Shown here: positions 43,255 to 55,400 of the stretch, piece by piece
Layout of the letters: every line of letters begins with the position of its first letter
Position numbering within the stretch: position 1 is the stretch's first letter
Source: Phlyctochytrium arcticum
Taxonomy: Eukaryota; Chytridiomycota; Chytridiomycetes; Chytridiales; Chytridiaceae
NCBI GenBank assembly: GCA_025602905.1
Contig: JAHLKI010000004.1
Location: forward strand, 1,302,001-1,366,000
Reading direction: 5' to 3'
Length of the DNA stretch: 64,000 nt
Position numbers and translations under genes: made by a program
Notes under the pieces: model-generated
Told to the model about the DNA's origin: nothing
Seen by the model: only the letters and a program-made list of their open reading frames with translations
Database searches by the model: none

Positions 43255-45914
43255 ATGGCGAACATGGATGACCCCGTCAAGGTCTCCGTGGAGAAGTTTG
43301 ACGGAGAAAATTACCATCTCTGGAAGCTGAGAATGACAGCATGCCTCGAGGCCATGAAACTATGGTAGAACGTCAGCGAGGACGTTACGGTGAAAGGGAC
43401 TACTGATTGGTCGGAGGAACAACTCTGGAAAGAGGACAAGGCGTATGCGACGATTCTGATAGCATTGAGCAATGCGCAGTTGGTACACATTCACGACAAG
43501 ACGACGGCGTTTGCAGCATGGCAGAAGCTAGAGGAAGTTCACCAACGAAAAGGAACTCAGCATGGCCTGTACCTACAAAGGAAGTTTCATACGCTGAAGA
43601 TGGCGGAAGAGGATTCGATCCTAACTCACATCAACAAAATCAAAATGATGGCTAGTGAACTCAATGCAATGGGGGCGACCGTATCAGACGCGGAATTAAC
43701 AAACACGGTGCTGTGCAGTCTCCCGCCAAGCTACGATGTGGTCATTACGTCGTTGGACTCTCCTGCCAAAGGACTGGACATTGAATACCTCACCACTCGC
43801 TTGTTGAGCGAGGAAGAACGTTGCAAGGAGGATCTCACGTCCGGAAAGGATACTCAGCAAGCCTTTCAGATGGAACATACGCGTGGACACGGACACCAGA
43901 ACAAAAATCATGGTGGGCAGAAGAAACGTGGAAGATGTCACAAGTGTGGCAAGGCTGGGCATTGGGGGAGAGAGTGTCCCTCCAAAGGATACGAGAATGC
44001 GCCCCAAGGAAGCGCAAACGCTGCTGGTCAGGAAGTCGAAGAATTTCTATATATGGCCGGAGCGGGTCCTCAACATGGAACGGAATGGATACAGTACTTG
44101 ATTCCGGAGCATCGCATCACATGGTTTGGGACAAAGGACACCTACTGGAGTTTACCAGTATGGAGAAGATCCCCATTCGACTAGCTGACAATCGCATGGT
44201 GCATGCGGTTGGTCGTGGAAAGTGCCGTTTGGTGGTGGAAGCGGGCACTTGTATTCTGCAAGATGTTTGGTGGGTCCCACAACTGGGACAAAATCTGATA
44301 TCAGTACCGCAACTTACCGACCTCGGCGCGAAAGTGAATTTCACAAAGGAAAGCTGCAAGATATCTTCCCCGGATCAGAAAGTCGAAGTCATCGGTGTGC
44401 GCAAGGGCGGTGCATTTATTCTGGAACCATTCACGAAAACTTCAGCGGTACCGACGGCGATGATTGCTAACGGAGGAGCTTCGGACGCCACTCAATTATG
44501 GCATCGTCGTATGGGACATTTGAACGCAACGGACTTGAGTCAACTATCAAAACTTGCCTCAGGAATGCCTCAGAAGATGCCGATCACCGAATCACCTTGC
44601 AATATTTGTGCCCTTGCCAAGAGCACGAGGGTCAAATTTCCAAAGAAGTCCAAGACGTCAACGCATCAACTACTGGAGATTGTTCACTCGGATGTCTGTG
44701 GTCCTATGCGTACGTCGACTGCGAAAGGCTATCGCTATTTTGTCACCTTCATTGATGACAAGTCTCGGGCTGTTTTTGTTCAACTGATGAAGAAAAAAAG
44801 CGAGGTATTTGGGCATTTCAATGATTTTGTCGCGTGGGCTGAAAGACAGACGGATTGCAAGGTCAAGACACTCCGCACAGACCACGGTGGTGAATATCTA
44901 TCCAAGGAGTTTGATGCATGGAGGAAAGAGCATGGTATGCAGTTGCAGCTGAGTGCTGTAAACACGCCTGAACAGAACGGAGTGGCGTAAAGAGGAATGA
45001 GGACACTAGTGGAAATGGGGAGATGCCAACTCACCCAATCTGGTTTGCCTCACAGCTACTGGGGTGATGCGGTAGTAAATGCAGCATACCTCAGGAACCG
45101 TTGCCCAACAAAGAGTTTGGATGGTGCCACTCCCTACGAATGTTTTCACGGTCGGAAGCCAGACTTATTGTACCTACGAACTTTTGGCTGTATCCGGATT
45201 CAGACAAATCTTGAAAAAGTAGCGGGGCAAACTGGACGGGAAATCAAAACGGTCACTTTTCTTGGGTTACGGTACCACAAGTAAGGCTTACCGGATGAAA
45301 GATCTGGAGACTTCACGGATTGTCGAATCGCGTGATGTGGTGTTCCATGAACAGACTTTCTTGAATTCGCCCGGCCCAGGAACGGTCGTGAAGGACAAGG
45401 AAGTCGCTGCGGACATTTTGGCAGGGGGAGATATGTTCAATGAGGATGTACCTCCTCGTGATGATGCCAAAACGGACAGCGAGAACAGTGGGGGCTCGGA
45501 TGAGGAATTGAACGGCGATACTGGAAGTGTTGACCGCTCTGTGACACCCCCGGCATCCGAACCCGGTCACCAAAAACCACCTCCGGCACCCGCCAAGAAC
45601 AAGACTCCTCACCCTGCTGCAACTCGTGCATCTACCCGTACTCGTGCGCCTAGGGAATTCTGGGCATTCGCCTCGCCGGCTTTCGCGTACCTTTCGGCAC
45701 GTGCAACACACTTGAACGACGAACCGCAAATGTACCAGGAGGCTATTCAATGTTCCGATGCCGCGAAATGGGAGGAAGCAATTGCTTCTGAATACAAGTC
45801 ACTTATGGAGAACAAGACATACACTCTTGTGAAGCGTCCCCCTGGTGCCAACTTGATTGGCTGCAAATGGGTCTTCAAAGTGAAAAGAGGTCTGAATGGC
45901 GAAATAGTTCGCTA
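43255..45914 (+). pseudogene. Copia-2 gag-pol, broken
   Basis: ATG 43255 (MANMDDPVKVSVEKFDGENY). Gag has a CCHC knuckle CHKCGKAGHWGREC. Lesions in order: TAG at 43366-43368; a 5-bp insertion TACAGTA at 44090-44096 that shifts the frame exactly at the protease active site (the frame beyond has DSGASHHM); TAA at 44988-44990 right after the integrase motif NTPEQNGVA; and a 1-nt insertion near 45270. The integrase finger (WHRRMGHLNA...CNICALAK) and the Asp residues (VHSDVCGPM, LRTDHGGEY) are intact. A Ser/Pro/Asp-rich linker leads to the start of reverse transcriptase, where the element ends. Confidence 0.88.
44090..44096. other. 5-bp footprint-like insertion (TACAGTA) at the Copia-2 protease site
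   Basis: Gag is in one frame up to here and the protease DSGASHHM in another. Leaving out five bases places Trp-Ile-Leu directly before the DSGAS motif, the usual Copia arrangement. Confidence 0.88.
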
Positions 45915-45944
45915 CACACTACCGAACAAATGAGAGCCATTATG

Positions 45945-46086
45945 GAGCGCGAATGGTCATAATGAAAAAATATGAAATATTATGGCCATAAAAACCTCAT
46001 ATTTTCCATTATGACCATTCGATTTCATATTTTTCCATTACGACCATCAGATTTCATATTTTTCCATATTACGACCATTTGCGCTC
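45945..46086. repeat. 142-bp inverted-repeat (MITE-like) block
   Basis: The left arm 45945-45978 starts GAGCGCGAATGGTCATAATG. The right arm 46051-46086 is its near inverse and ends TTACGACCATTTGCGCTC. Between them the unit CGACCAT..GATTTCATATTTTTCCAT repeats. It lies about 30 bp beyond the point where Copia-2 stops. No target duplication was seen. Confidence 0.6.
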
Positions 46087-46385
46087 ATCTTGTTTTCATC
46101 TCTTTCAATTATGAAGAAAAGCAGATGGAAATTTATTTGTACTCGAAACATGAAACATAAACCTCAAAACATGAAACATAAACCATAAAAATAAAAAATG
46201 AAACATTTCTTGAAGCAAAGGCGACATGTGGGACATGCGCTTGCCCGAAAATGACAAGATTTCAGGCAAAGGAAAATGTCCAGAGTTTTATATATGAAAG
46301 GAGCCTGCTGCGTTGGACGCAAATTTCAAATTCACAACTTTACAAGCAGATACATCTTTAAACAATTAGGGATCCCAATGTCAAT

Positions 46386-49255
46386 ATGGCAACATGTCCC
46401 GTGCCTGGATGCTCAACCAGGATCAAGGTCCACGAAGGCAGTTTTTCGAATCGTTACAAACACATCGACCGTTGCTTGCGAAACTCCGGACTGCCTGTGT
46501 CACAAGAAGGATACCTCTGCCCAATATGCCATGATTCGTTCCCAGCTGAGAGTTTCCGCAAATTCGTGCGGACCCATTATCCAGAGCATGTCAGAGCCCG
46601 CAACCATGGACCAGTACCGGCACCTATCACGACTCAAAGAGACGAATCCAGCCCAGATACGAACCAGGACACATCAAGCGAAATCCATGGTAGGAGAACA
46701 TTCGTATGGCTCTTCGAGCCGTCGTGACTGATGTCACTTCATGAACAGGATCCGAGTTCCACTTCATGAATGAGTCGAGCCTGGGTGGTGCTCAAGAGAA
46801 TATGGATGTCGAAGAAGAGGAAATGCCTGGTAATGTTAAAAACCATTAGTAATTGACTATCCAGTCTAACGTAAACATACAGCAGCCCAATTGTCCCCAG
46901 AACATCACCCTGCATATAGCGATCATGACCTGGTTCATCGCCAGGCTTGATGGATGAAGCAGTGGCTGATCTGCAGGAAGCGGCACTCTTGGAACTTGAT
47001 GATTTCGAACTGGGCGGGGAGGACCAAGTTGTCACTGATGGAAATCATTTAGTTACTCAGCAAGTCGCGATGGAACAAGAAACCTTCTGGGAGCCGACAA
47101 TGACTTATCCGTTGGTTCTCGACGTTTTGGATGGGATGTTTGCCGAGTTCATGTTGCTTACGCTTGACGCGAAATGGACTCGGGAGGCATACAAAAACTT
47201 TTTTGCGCTACAAGTGATGACCCAAAGTGGCCTGCTTGGTGACCACAAAATATTTCCGAGACACCAAGTGACAGCGAAGCTCCGATTGACGAAGCTCATC
47301 TCCCCAGTTCCAATCGTTCAAAAGCTGGAGATTGATGGTGTCAAAGCTCCTCTTCCGTACGTCCCAATCACCAAGGTGGTGCAGTTGTGGTTCCTTCAAC
47401 CACTGCTAGCGAAGATGATCCTGTCGGCCAACCGTGATCACACAGACGACCTATTTGCTGACGGCGTATTGGACATGTCTACCGATGAAGTGAAAGCCTA
47501 CTACGCCCAAAAATACCCAATCAAGACGGATGCACATTCGGGGTATCAGTGGGCAACCAGTCTCATCGCCACTCGAGATAGCTGGCACGACTTTTACAGC
47601 CAAAACGAAGGGAAAGTCCTGTTTGTCCATCTGATCGTCTTCTCCGATGCCTTCCGAATCTACCGACGGCGGTTGACCCACATGCATATGCTTGGCACTA
47701 CTTTGGCTGAATTTGGGCATGGAACTCGCAACCGCTCCAATTCTCACGCCTTAGCGCCCCTCAGCCTCCTGGAATTTGTCCATTCGCGAAACGTTGGCAC
47801 AGAATTCCGGGTGAGACTAATCCAAAACGAACTGGAATGCCTAAGCCGCGGATTCGAAGTGTACAATGCAGCGACGGGGGGCATCAGCATATGTGTTTTG
47901 GTATTGCATTCCGTTCTGGGCGATGGGCCGGGGCGAACGGCATTCCAGGGCTTCAAATCTAGCTCGGACATGGCCATGAGAATGTGTCACGATTGCGGGT
48001 TGCTGGAGGAACACTACCTGGAGTCATTCTTACAGCACAACGCGCATGCACAAAGATGTCAATGCACGAGCCATCGCTGCAATGACCAAGGCAACGAGAC
48101 AGCGGAGGTTGTGGCCGAACTGCGCGCAAGCTGGGACCAAGTGACGCATGCAGACCATGCTGTTCGTGTCCTTGCAGATTCATATGGAATCAGCTTCCCA
48201 AGTGCCGCTTGGAGTTGGCCAGGTCTCTCGCCTTGCTGCTTGACTGCAGTGGATTTTCAGCACGCGGTTGGTGAAGGGGAGGTGAACAAGGAGTGGCGGC
48301 AATTTTCCAACGCCCTTGTGTTGGAATATGGAGAGGAGGCATTTTGGTCGCAATTTGATACAAAGTACCAGGAGTTCTCAACCCGACCTTGTAACAGGGT
48401 GTCACAACCGCGAATCCCCGGATGGAACCACTGGCGGCTGGGCCCAACGCACGAAAACAAGCTCACTTTCATCGTGCGGTCGATTGCCATTGTCCGGTCA
48501 TTCATTGAAGACAACTAGAGTGGAGATCATGCTCCGCCATCACATACCCCAAGAATTCCTGGCGACTTTATATTTGGCGACGGTAGATGGGGTTCGCTTG
48601 GGATTGCTACTTTACGGTGCAGACTTCTTGAGCATCAATTCCCACTATTGCACACATATCCCGGAACACACAATGCGGTTCGGCTGCCCTCGAGAATTTT
48701 CCACATTTGAATTTGAATCTCTAATATCCAAGTTCAGTATGGGGAGAACAACCAACACCAACCATCAGTCTTTGGCCAACTCAGCACTCACCAACTTCTG
48801 GTTATCCCGTGTGCTCCAAATGAACCAGAAACCGAGGGATGGTGTGCATCAGATCGACAACTGGCCCGTCGATTCCCACCTCGCAGCACCCATCAACGAA
48901 GGCCTCATCTGGGAAGCGGCTGAGCCGTACTTCGAAAACGACTGGAATTTATGTGGACCACCCCGATGACCCGGTTCTGATCAATTACACCAATGTCCGT
49001 TTTGGCTCGGTAGTGCAAGCCATCCATTCACCAGACGAAACCATTATTCTCTTCCACACCCTACCCCAAACAACCGTCGACCATGTTACCCGCTTACCTG
49101 AACTATCTTTGCACCTAGGTCCCGTAGGCATGGTGCAATCGTCTTGTGTTGTTGGTCGGGCCGAAATCTGCGCTCTGGAACCGTTTGGAGATGCTGATGA
49201 TGTTGCGGTTGATGAGATGGAGAGATTTCTGGTCGTGCATATCAACGGACTGTAG
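46386..49255 (+). pseudogene. TNP2/CACTA-like transposase with N-terminal zinc fingers, decayed
   Basis: ATG 46386. Exon 1 (46386-46689) has two zinc-finger-like modules: CPVPGCSTRIKV...H...C and CPICHDSFPAESF...H. Introns 46690-46748 and 46830-46882 join in frame. The long frame 46947-48518 resembles fungal TNP2-type transposases: KVLFVHLIVFSDAFRIYRRR, a Cys-rich stretch (MRMCHDCGLLEE, CQCTSHRC), and LTAVDFQHAVGEGEVNKEW. The C-terminal part (48520-48970) has LLLYGADFLSINSHYCTH and FSTFEFESLISKF. Frames change near 46930, 48520 and 48960, so it is not functional. Family placement is by pattern from memory and the catalytic residues are not assigned. A KDZ-type relationship is the main alternative. 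Confidence 0.6.
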
Positions 49256-49322
49256 CGTAATCATTAATAAGACCCTTTTTGAGTATGTCATATATCCGTA
49301 TTCAGTTTTTTTCTGCCTCGCG

Positions 49323-49330
49323 TATAAAAA
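49323..49330 (+). promoter_or_regulatory. TATA box of the gene at 49432
   Basis: TATAAAAA 102 nt upstream of the ATG, followed by a leader with three CGACC(C/T)AC(A)A-type repeats. Confidence 0.55.
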
Positions 49331-49431
49331 GGGTGCCAAGATCATCTTCCACCCTTACAAATTTATTCACAGTAAATCTCGGATTTACACGACCTACAAC
49401 GACCCACAACGACCCACATACAACGAAAGAC

Positions 49432-52217
49432 ATGCCTTCTCACCGATCAGACAAGCGAAGCGCGCAAGCAGCGCATTTGGTCTTGCAGTCGCAGACCGCA
49501 GGTTTAGAAGAAGATGCCGCGACTCCCCCATTCTCCTTGACGCGCGGTCAACCGAAAACGAAGAGATTCCCCCTCAAACGAGGAAACTTGCCGATAGCGT
49601 CCCCATCCCCGCCCCCTTTCAATACTAGGCAAGTTGATTCTCACAAACCGGATCAGCACTTGCTTTATGAAAACTTTAGGGACGATTGCCGTGACATCCT
49701 TTGGGAGGAGTTGCGATCAGTCTTGCAGGAGGAGTTCGATCAGATCCTTGAAGAGAAGTTGCGGCATTTAACCAAACACATCACACAGAGGGTTTCTGAA
49801 CAAGTTGGCCAAGCGATCGATGGCAAATTTGCGGAGATGCGAATGGCAAACCAGAGTTCACTAAAACGCAAAACGCCAACTGCGACCATCAGAACGGTAG
49901 CCAGAAACTTCCTCATAAACTACATGCCTCACTATGCGAGTTTGGAGGACTATAGTCAATTGACTTTGTTTGGGAAAGGCAGAAGCGCAGTCCCCCCCTT
50001 ACTAGCTTACCTGGTCGAACTCCCACAAGACCAACCGGCAGCCACCGATTTGTCATTCCTTGACAGGATCGTCGACTACGCCTCATTGACCTACCCCGCC
50101 GTCGCCTGTTTCACCAAAAAAGACTTCTATGACACCATCAAGGACATTATTTATAAACGATTCACCAATGACAAAAAAAGGCAACAGAAGCAACCTCATC
50201 AGACCGTCACCCGGAAGTGAGGGATTATACACCGCCGCTTGCTTCGCCCACTCCCTCCTCATCACGCCAGCCTCAAGATGCCCGCCGTACCTCTGCTCCC
50301 GGTATCAGATCATCCGATGTCCCACATGCCCAGCGCACCAAGTCGTTTGATTCCCAACGTACCCCCCGCGCCAACACCTCTGCTTCCCAACGTACCCCCC
50401 GCGCCAACACCTCTGACTCGCAACGTATCCCCCGCGCTAACTCATCTGACTCCCATCGTATCCCCCACGCTAACCCATCTGACCTCGAACGTATCCCCCG
50501 TGCTCACCCATCTCATCCCCAACGTGCATCCCCTACCATTTCATCGCATCCCCGCCATTCCCGATAGTCTAACTCACATCCATCCCAGGACAAGGAATCT
50601 GAGGCACCCGCTTCACCAGACCGTAGAGCAACAAGGAAAAGTAAAGTTCTAAAGCCGACACTTTACATTGAGGAGCCCCGGTCCTCCGATTCGGAGAGTG
50701 ACACCCCACTCGCTCCTCGAAAACGCATACATCCGCGTGCGCATGCGGAGGATTCCCAGTTGCCCCAAAAAAAACTGTAAGAGCCGGTAACTATTTTCCC
50801 TCGTTGCTGAGCCTAATATCGCTTCTAATTTGTTAAACAACAGCTTCAGCGCTCCCTCCTCACCCCGTTCATTGCAACATGACTATTGCCTGCCCGCCCC
50901 GACGTCTTCTTCTTCTACCTCTTCATCTCTAGATTTTCCTCATAGGACAAACACAAGCAGGCCTCCAAGTCGTCCCACCTCATCTCTTCAAGAAAATGCC
51001 TCATCACACGCGAATCGAGTAGCTAACATTGCAGCAGAAGTTCAGGCAGATCTCGCCCGCAAAGGCAAAAATTTGCCCAAACAAGCGTCAGAAGTATCCT
51101 CATTGAAATTGAAGCATGTTTCGGACCTCATTTTAGATCTTGCGACCACAGACGCTGCCGATCGCACACTCAAGACTGGCCTCATCAAGTACAAAGACGC
51201 CTCATCCGTTGTAAAATATCTGGAAAAAACTGACGGATGCCTCTCCACCTGGCCCAACACGCTTGCCGGTCTCGTTCAACTTTGGAAGCTTCTATGGACT
51301 GAAAATTTTTCCCGGTCGTCTTATCCTCCCTCCCCCAAGAGCGTCATTTACAGTATTGGCATCATCCAAGTCGGTGGAGTCATTGCCGAATCCATCATCC
51401 CTCTCGAAAAGATAAGGTCAAGTTTATTTCTGTGTTTTTGCGTAGGCTATTATACCTCATTATTCACATAGCATTCGTTGTGGATCGCGGAATGGATGTC
51501 GTTGTGGACGAGTTTGACGAACTGAGTGACCTTTTCCAAGGTACGCCTGATGAGCATCGACGTTGAGTGCGCATTTACTGATTCTTCTTGATCTAGGCCT
51601 CTTAGTTATTTTGAATCCAAGCGCACCCAATGATCGTTTCAAAAGTCTGTGTCAGGATCTGTTCAAGAATGCGCAGAAACTGGACTACCTCATCTATACC
51701 ATCCTGGACCTACTTTGCACCCTCATGGCCCAACCCCTCAACCTACGCCAATATCCAGGTCGTCTGGAGCGTGTCCACACCAATATTTTCGACCTCATTT
51801 ACGATTTCAACGAGCTGCCCAATCGCAATGCGTTGACAGCACACCGCGCTCTCACCCGCCTCATAGTCGCCGGCACAAGACCACTCCGCCCGGAATTCAG
51901 TGTTGGAAGACCTCATTTCAAGAATACAAGACACACGGAACGGGTTGCCTCATATGAAAGACTACAAGAAGTTGCTGGACCACTGGGACGTCACATGGGA
52001 CGGCATCCAACTGTTCCACCAATGTGCCTCATATATCCTCGCAGGCTATTTCGGCCAGTGGGACTTCTTGTCCCCTGGTGTCAAGGCGGGGGTCTTTGGC
52101 AACATTGAAGAAATCTTCACCATCCCATCCCGCAAGGCCGTCAGAATGCGCCGTCTCCTCGACAACTTTCCCACACAATCCTATACTACGTCGGCCTGGA
52201 AACCTTTACCTCTCTAG
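49432..52217 (+). pseudogene. multi-exon gene of unknown function, broken
   Basis: ATG 49432 (MPSHRSDKRSAQAAHLVLQS). Introns 50777-50843, 51418-51446 (only 29 nt) and 51541-51596 join in frame. The N-terminal third has a coiled helix (EELRSVLQEEFDQILEEKLR) and a globular block (ARNFLINYMPHYASLEDYSQ). A Ser/Pro/Arg-rich middle is encoded by about six 30-bp repeats (about 50350-50530). The C-terminal half is globular (LKTGLIKYKDASSVVKYLEK, DRGMDVVVDEFDELSDLFQ, HWDVTWDGIQLFHQCASYIL). Lesions: a 1-nt shift near 50216, TAG at 50565-50567, and a 1-nt shift near 51897. I do not recognise the family. It abuts the 3' side of the Helitron and may be cargo, a separate transposon protein, or a dead host gene. 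Confidence 0.5.
50350..50530 (+). repeat. 30-bp tandem repeats, about six copies
   Basis: Units of the form CCCAACGTACCCCCCGCGCC followed by AACACCTCTG recur with increasing change, encoding 10-residue Ser/Arg/Pro units in the gene above. Confidence 0.75.
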
Positions 52218-52295
52218 ATCACTACCTCATTCATTTTATCTTGATTTCATTTTTGTTTCAGAGTTGGTTTTTGTACATAGTTACAAGTCTGACCC

Positions 52296-52311
52296 CAGCG
52301 CTTCCGCGCTG
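52296..52311. repeat. hairpin 3' of the Helitron gene
   Basis: CAGCGC TTCC GCGCTG, a perfect 6-bp stem, about 150 bp beyond the helicase stop on the minus strand. Helitrons end with a short hairpin followed by CTRR. Here the downstream minus-strand sequence gives only CTAT, so this is a weak candidate for the terminus. Confidence 0.3.
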
Positions 52312-52461
52312 TTGTCAAAGACACAGAAAACACAAAAGAAGAAGACAGGACAAACGGAGACAGGAGAGAAAAAACATGTAGAAATGAACAGAAGAACAGA
52401 GGTACTAATAAGCTAGAATAAGTGGTCTAACAGTAAGTTGAGTTTTCTATAAGTTGATAAG

Positions 52462-55400
52462 TTAGGTTAAGTTGTCAAGAAGTTCAGTAAAGACAACAGT
52501 ATGTGTAAATGGAGGAGCGTCCTTCTCGAATAAGAGTAGGATATCAGACGAGGCCCTTACGCGGGACAAAGCCGTATAGAGCTGACCGTGTGCAAAAACA
52601 GAAGTGCAAAGATCTACAACAATCCGGTTCAGCGTCAGTCCTTGGCAACTGTTGAATGTTGAAGCATATCCCAGGCGTAAAGGGAATTGTTTCCGCTTGA
52701 TGGAGTAGGTGGAGCTTGTCGGTTTGAAAATGAAAACAAATCTGGGGATAGAGTATGTGGATGCCGGGTGATTGGGATTTGGATTGGGAAGGGAAACGGT
52801 GACAGTGTGGGGGAACATGGCAAGAATCTTGACTCTAGCATTTTTGACCAAGCCGAGCTCAACAGAAATGTTACGCATCAAAGTAGCTACCATTCCCACT
52901 TTGAAAGACAAGCAGTGACTCGGAACACCAGGAAAACGGAGTGCGGAAATGTAATCCGGATTACAGATGGGATGATCATCAGCCAGGTGTTCATTTTCAA
53001 CGACATCATTGAAAGAATAGTAGTGTTTGGGCTCCCCGGGGAAGGCATCAAAAAGCAAATGGTTAAATTCGTCGACGTGGATGTTAAGGCAAGAAAGAAA
53101 GGAGCATTGGGAGGGAGCGGCGGAGGTGGAAACGTCGGGTGAAAGGGATGGGAAAAGGAACTGTTTACATTCCTCTATATCATCAGTGTGGGCCAAGAAG
53201 GACAGGTCCAGATATTCGGAAGGAGAAACGCCGACATGGTCCAAAAAACAATCGAATCGTTCGTCATTTGCGGCGCGAAAGGTTTGTCGAAGGTGGGAGA
53301 TTTGGAAAAGGGGCCACAAATGGGAGTTCCGCACACTCAATGCAACGACCTGAGCCCTGCCGGCATTAGGTACAACAGGAGCAACCTGACGCCAATCGCC
53401 AACCCCAGTGAATGCGCAGCCTCCAAACGGCAAATCCAAGCCCTTGATTGATCTCATGAGGTTATCGGCGCACTCGACAACGGGTCCCGAACCCATGGGA
53501 AGTTCATCCCAAATATTGAGCATTGCGGCATTCAACAGAGCTGCCCGGTTCGTCCCCAGCCCAACCGAGGAACACAAATTCCCACCAGAGTCGGCCTCGA
53601 TGGGAATCTTGAACAAAGAATGAGCGGTGCGACCCCGTTCGTAGTTCGAAGCGGCCGTTGCCGTGGTAGCAACGATTAGAACAATGTGCCCAGCAGCCCG
53701 CAGATGGTTGGCGATGAGATTAAGTAGGTATGTCTTCCCGGTTCCAGCTTTGCCTTGCAGGAAATGAAGATTATTTGCGGAGCTGTCGTTCACTCCAGTG
53801 ACTATCCGATCAAAAAAATCGCGCTGCTCGCCATTCAAAGTTGAAAGGGCGAGGGAAACCTCACGCAGGAGGTCAGGCTGACGTCCCTCAAAAGCGTCTC
53901 GCTCGTTTTCCAAGTCACGAGAAACAATATTGGGTAGTGGTAGGCCGAAGTCAGCGCATGTTTGGGAGCTTGCAGCGAAGTGCTTGTTAATGTCCAGGAG
54001 AGCGAGATTGTAGCATTTTCGAACATTTCGGTGATGCAAGTCCAGATAGTCAGCCGCCAAATCATCCTTGAAACGCATCCAGAGTGATGGAGCAGGAGCA
54101 CCGTTCAAAACCAACTGTCCGCAAAGGAAGCGCAGCTGAGAAGGCAAGCGCAAATCGGCAATGGCATCCTCCATGGCCACTGTGGGCTCCGAGTCGTTGC
54201 TAAAAAGATTCAGGGCGTAGGCGGCCTCTTGGAAGGTAGGATAAATGACATTGGCAACTGTGCGAAGGTTCTCATACGAACGGCCGGGCATAACTTGTAG
54301 TATGGAACGAAGATAGAAAAGTTCCCCCAATTTGGCACCAATGGTCTGAATCCTGCGCACATGAGGAGATTGAGATGTACGGGTAGAGATGACCCATCGA
54401 GAGCCAGGGTGTAGGGACTCTAGATACTGGTTGTTGGAAGGCGCTTCTCCAGACCAAGGCTTGTGGGTAAACCTCTCGTAATAATCCAGATAGGTGATGT
54501 TGTCGAAAAGGTCCTCTGGTGGGCGGAATAGTAGGTAGCGAGTCAGGGAGGAAAAGGTGGAAGACTCTTTGTTAGAGCCGTACTTATAGAATTTCGCACC
54601 CGCCAAATGACAGACTAAAGTTTCAACCGCCGGAATTTTTCAAGAAACAGAAAACTGAAAAATCCGCCAAGCGCACTCAGGGGCGGAAAGGTAACGGCCA
54701 TTGAGGTAATCGTCAATTTCATCAGTGGGCCTTGCGCAGTCGGATGAAATGTTGTACTTGACTCTGTCCGGGCCTTTGTATAAATATATGTACAGGTACA
54801 TAAACACGTGCACTGTGGAGGCAATTTCGACATTGACGTGGCAGTCCAATTCCAACAGAAGCAGCGGTGAGTAGGGAACGACGCAAGCGTCCGCGACAGA
54901 CCGGCGACGGTACTGAACGTACCCTCGATCGTCGACCCAGGTAACCGGATTAACAGGTTTCGGATACCCGTAGATGCATTTACCATCCCTGAGGCATCTC
55001 GAAGAATGGGAGGAACTGTGGATCATGAACTGTTTGACCTTCGCCGCGAGTAGGACACAGGCAGGGTCGGTACCTGTGGGAAGCTCAGCTGAGATGACGG
55101 AGTTGATGGAGGAGGGAGGTAGTTCGGGGTTGCACTTTAAGATGATGTGTGCGTGGGGAAGACCCCGCTTTTGGAACTCGACAACCCAGACAATGTAGAC
55201 GACTTGGCCAAAGACAGTCCGCAGAAGAGAGATGCATCTGGAAAGTCTTGATTTGAAAACACGTACCACCAATGCAGGCTGGTCGAACGCTGTTTGGCCG
55301 GGGAGCAACTTCGAAGTAATCTCCGGCCATTTGGGGTTGGCGGTCATTGTCACAAAGAAGGAGGGAGGGCCGAATTTTTGAGCCAGAGTTAAAGCGCAGG

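Larger units (their letters stand above)
42927..45914 (+). mobile_element. Copia-2 LTR retrotransposon, truncated (no RT, RNase H or 3' LTR)
   Basis: The 5' LTR is 42927-43191 (TGTTGGAG...TTTCA), followed after 3 nt by the primer site GGTTATGAGCCC (43195-43206). That site is complementary to the anticodon arm of initiator-Met tRNA, the half-tRNA priming typical of Copia. The internal sequence runs through gag, protease and integrase and stops at the first reverse-transcriptase motif (GCKWVFKVKRGLNGEIVRY) at about 45914. No continuation was found elsewhere in the window. Confidence 0.88.

Noticed and set aside
45917..45921. CACTA as the 5' terminus of a CACTA element carrying the TNP2-like gene.
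   Set aside because: No matching TAGTG end or 3-bp duplication was found on the far side.
51346..51352. Another TACAGTA, inside the unknown gene at 49432-52217.
   Set aside because: The reading frame runs naturally through it (SVIYSIGIIQVGG), and discounting five bases would ruin the frame. Chance occurrence.
52296..52311. Definite Helitron 3' terminus at the hairpin.
   Set aside because: The sequence after the hairpin lacks a clean CTRR end, so it was kept only as a weak candidate.
54610..54650. A short intron removing the TGA between Rep and helicase of the Helitron.
   Set aside because: The only GT...AG pair is about 34 nt, would shift the frame, and would delete residues that look conserved in the family.
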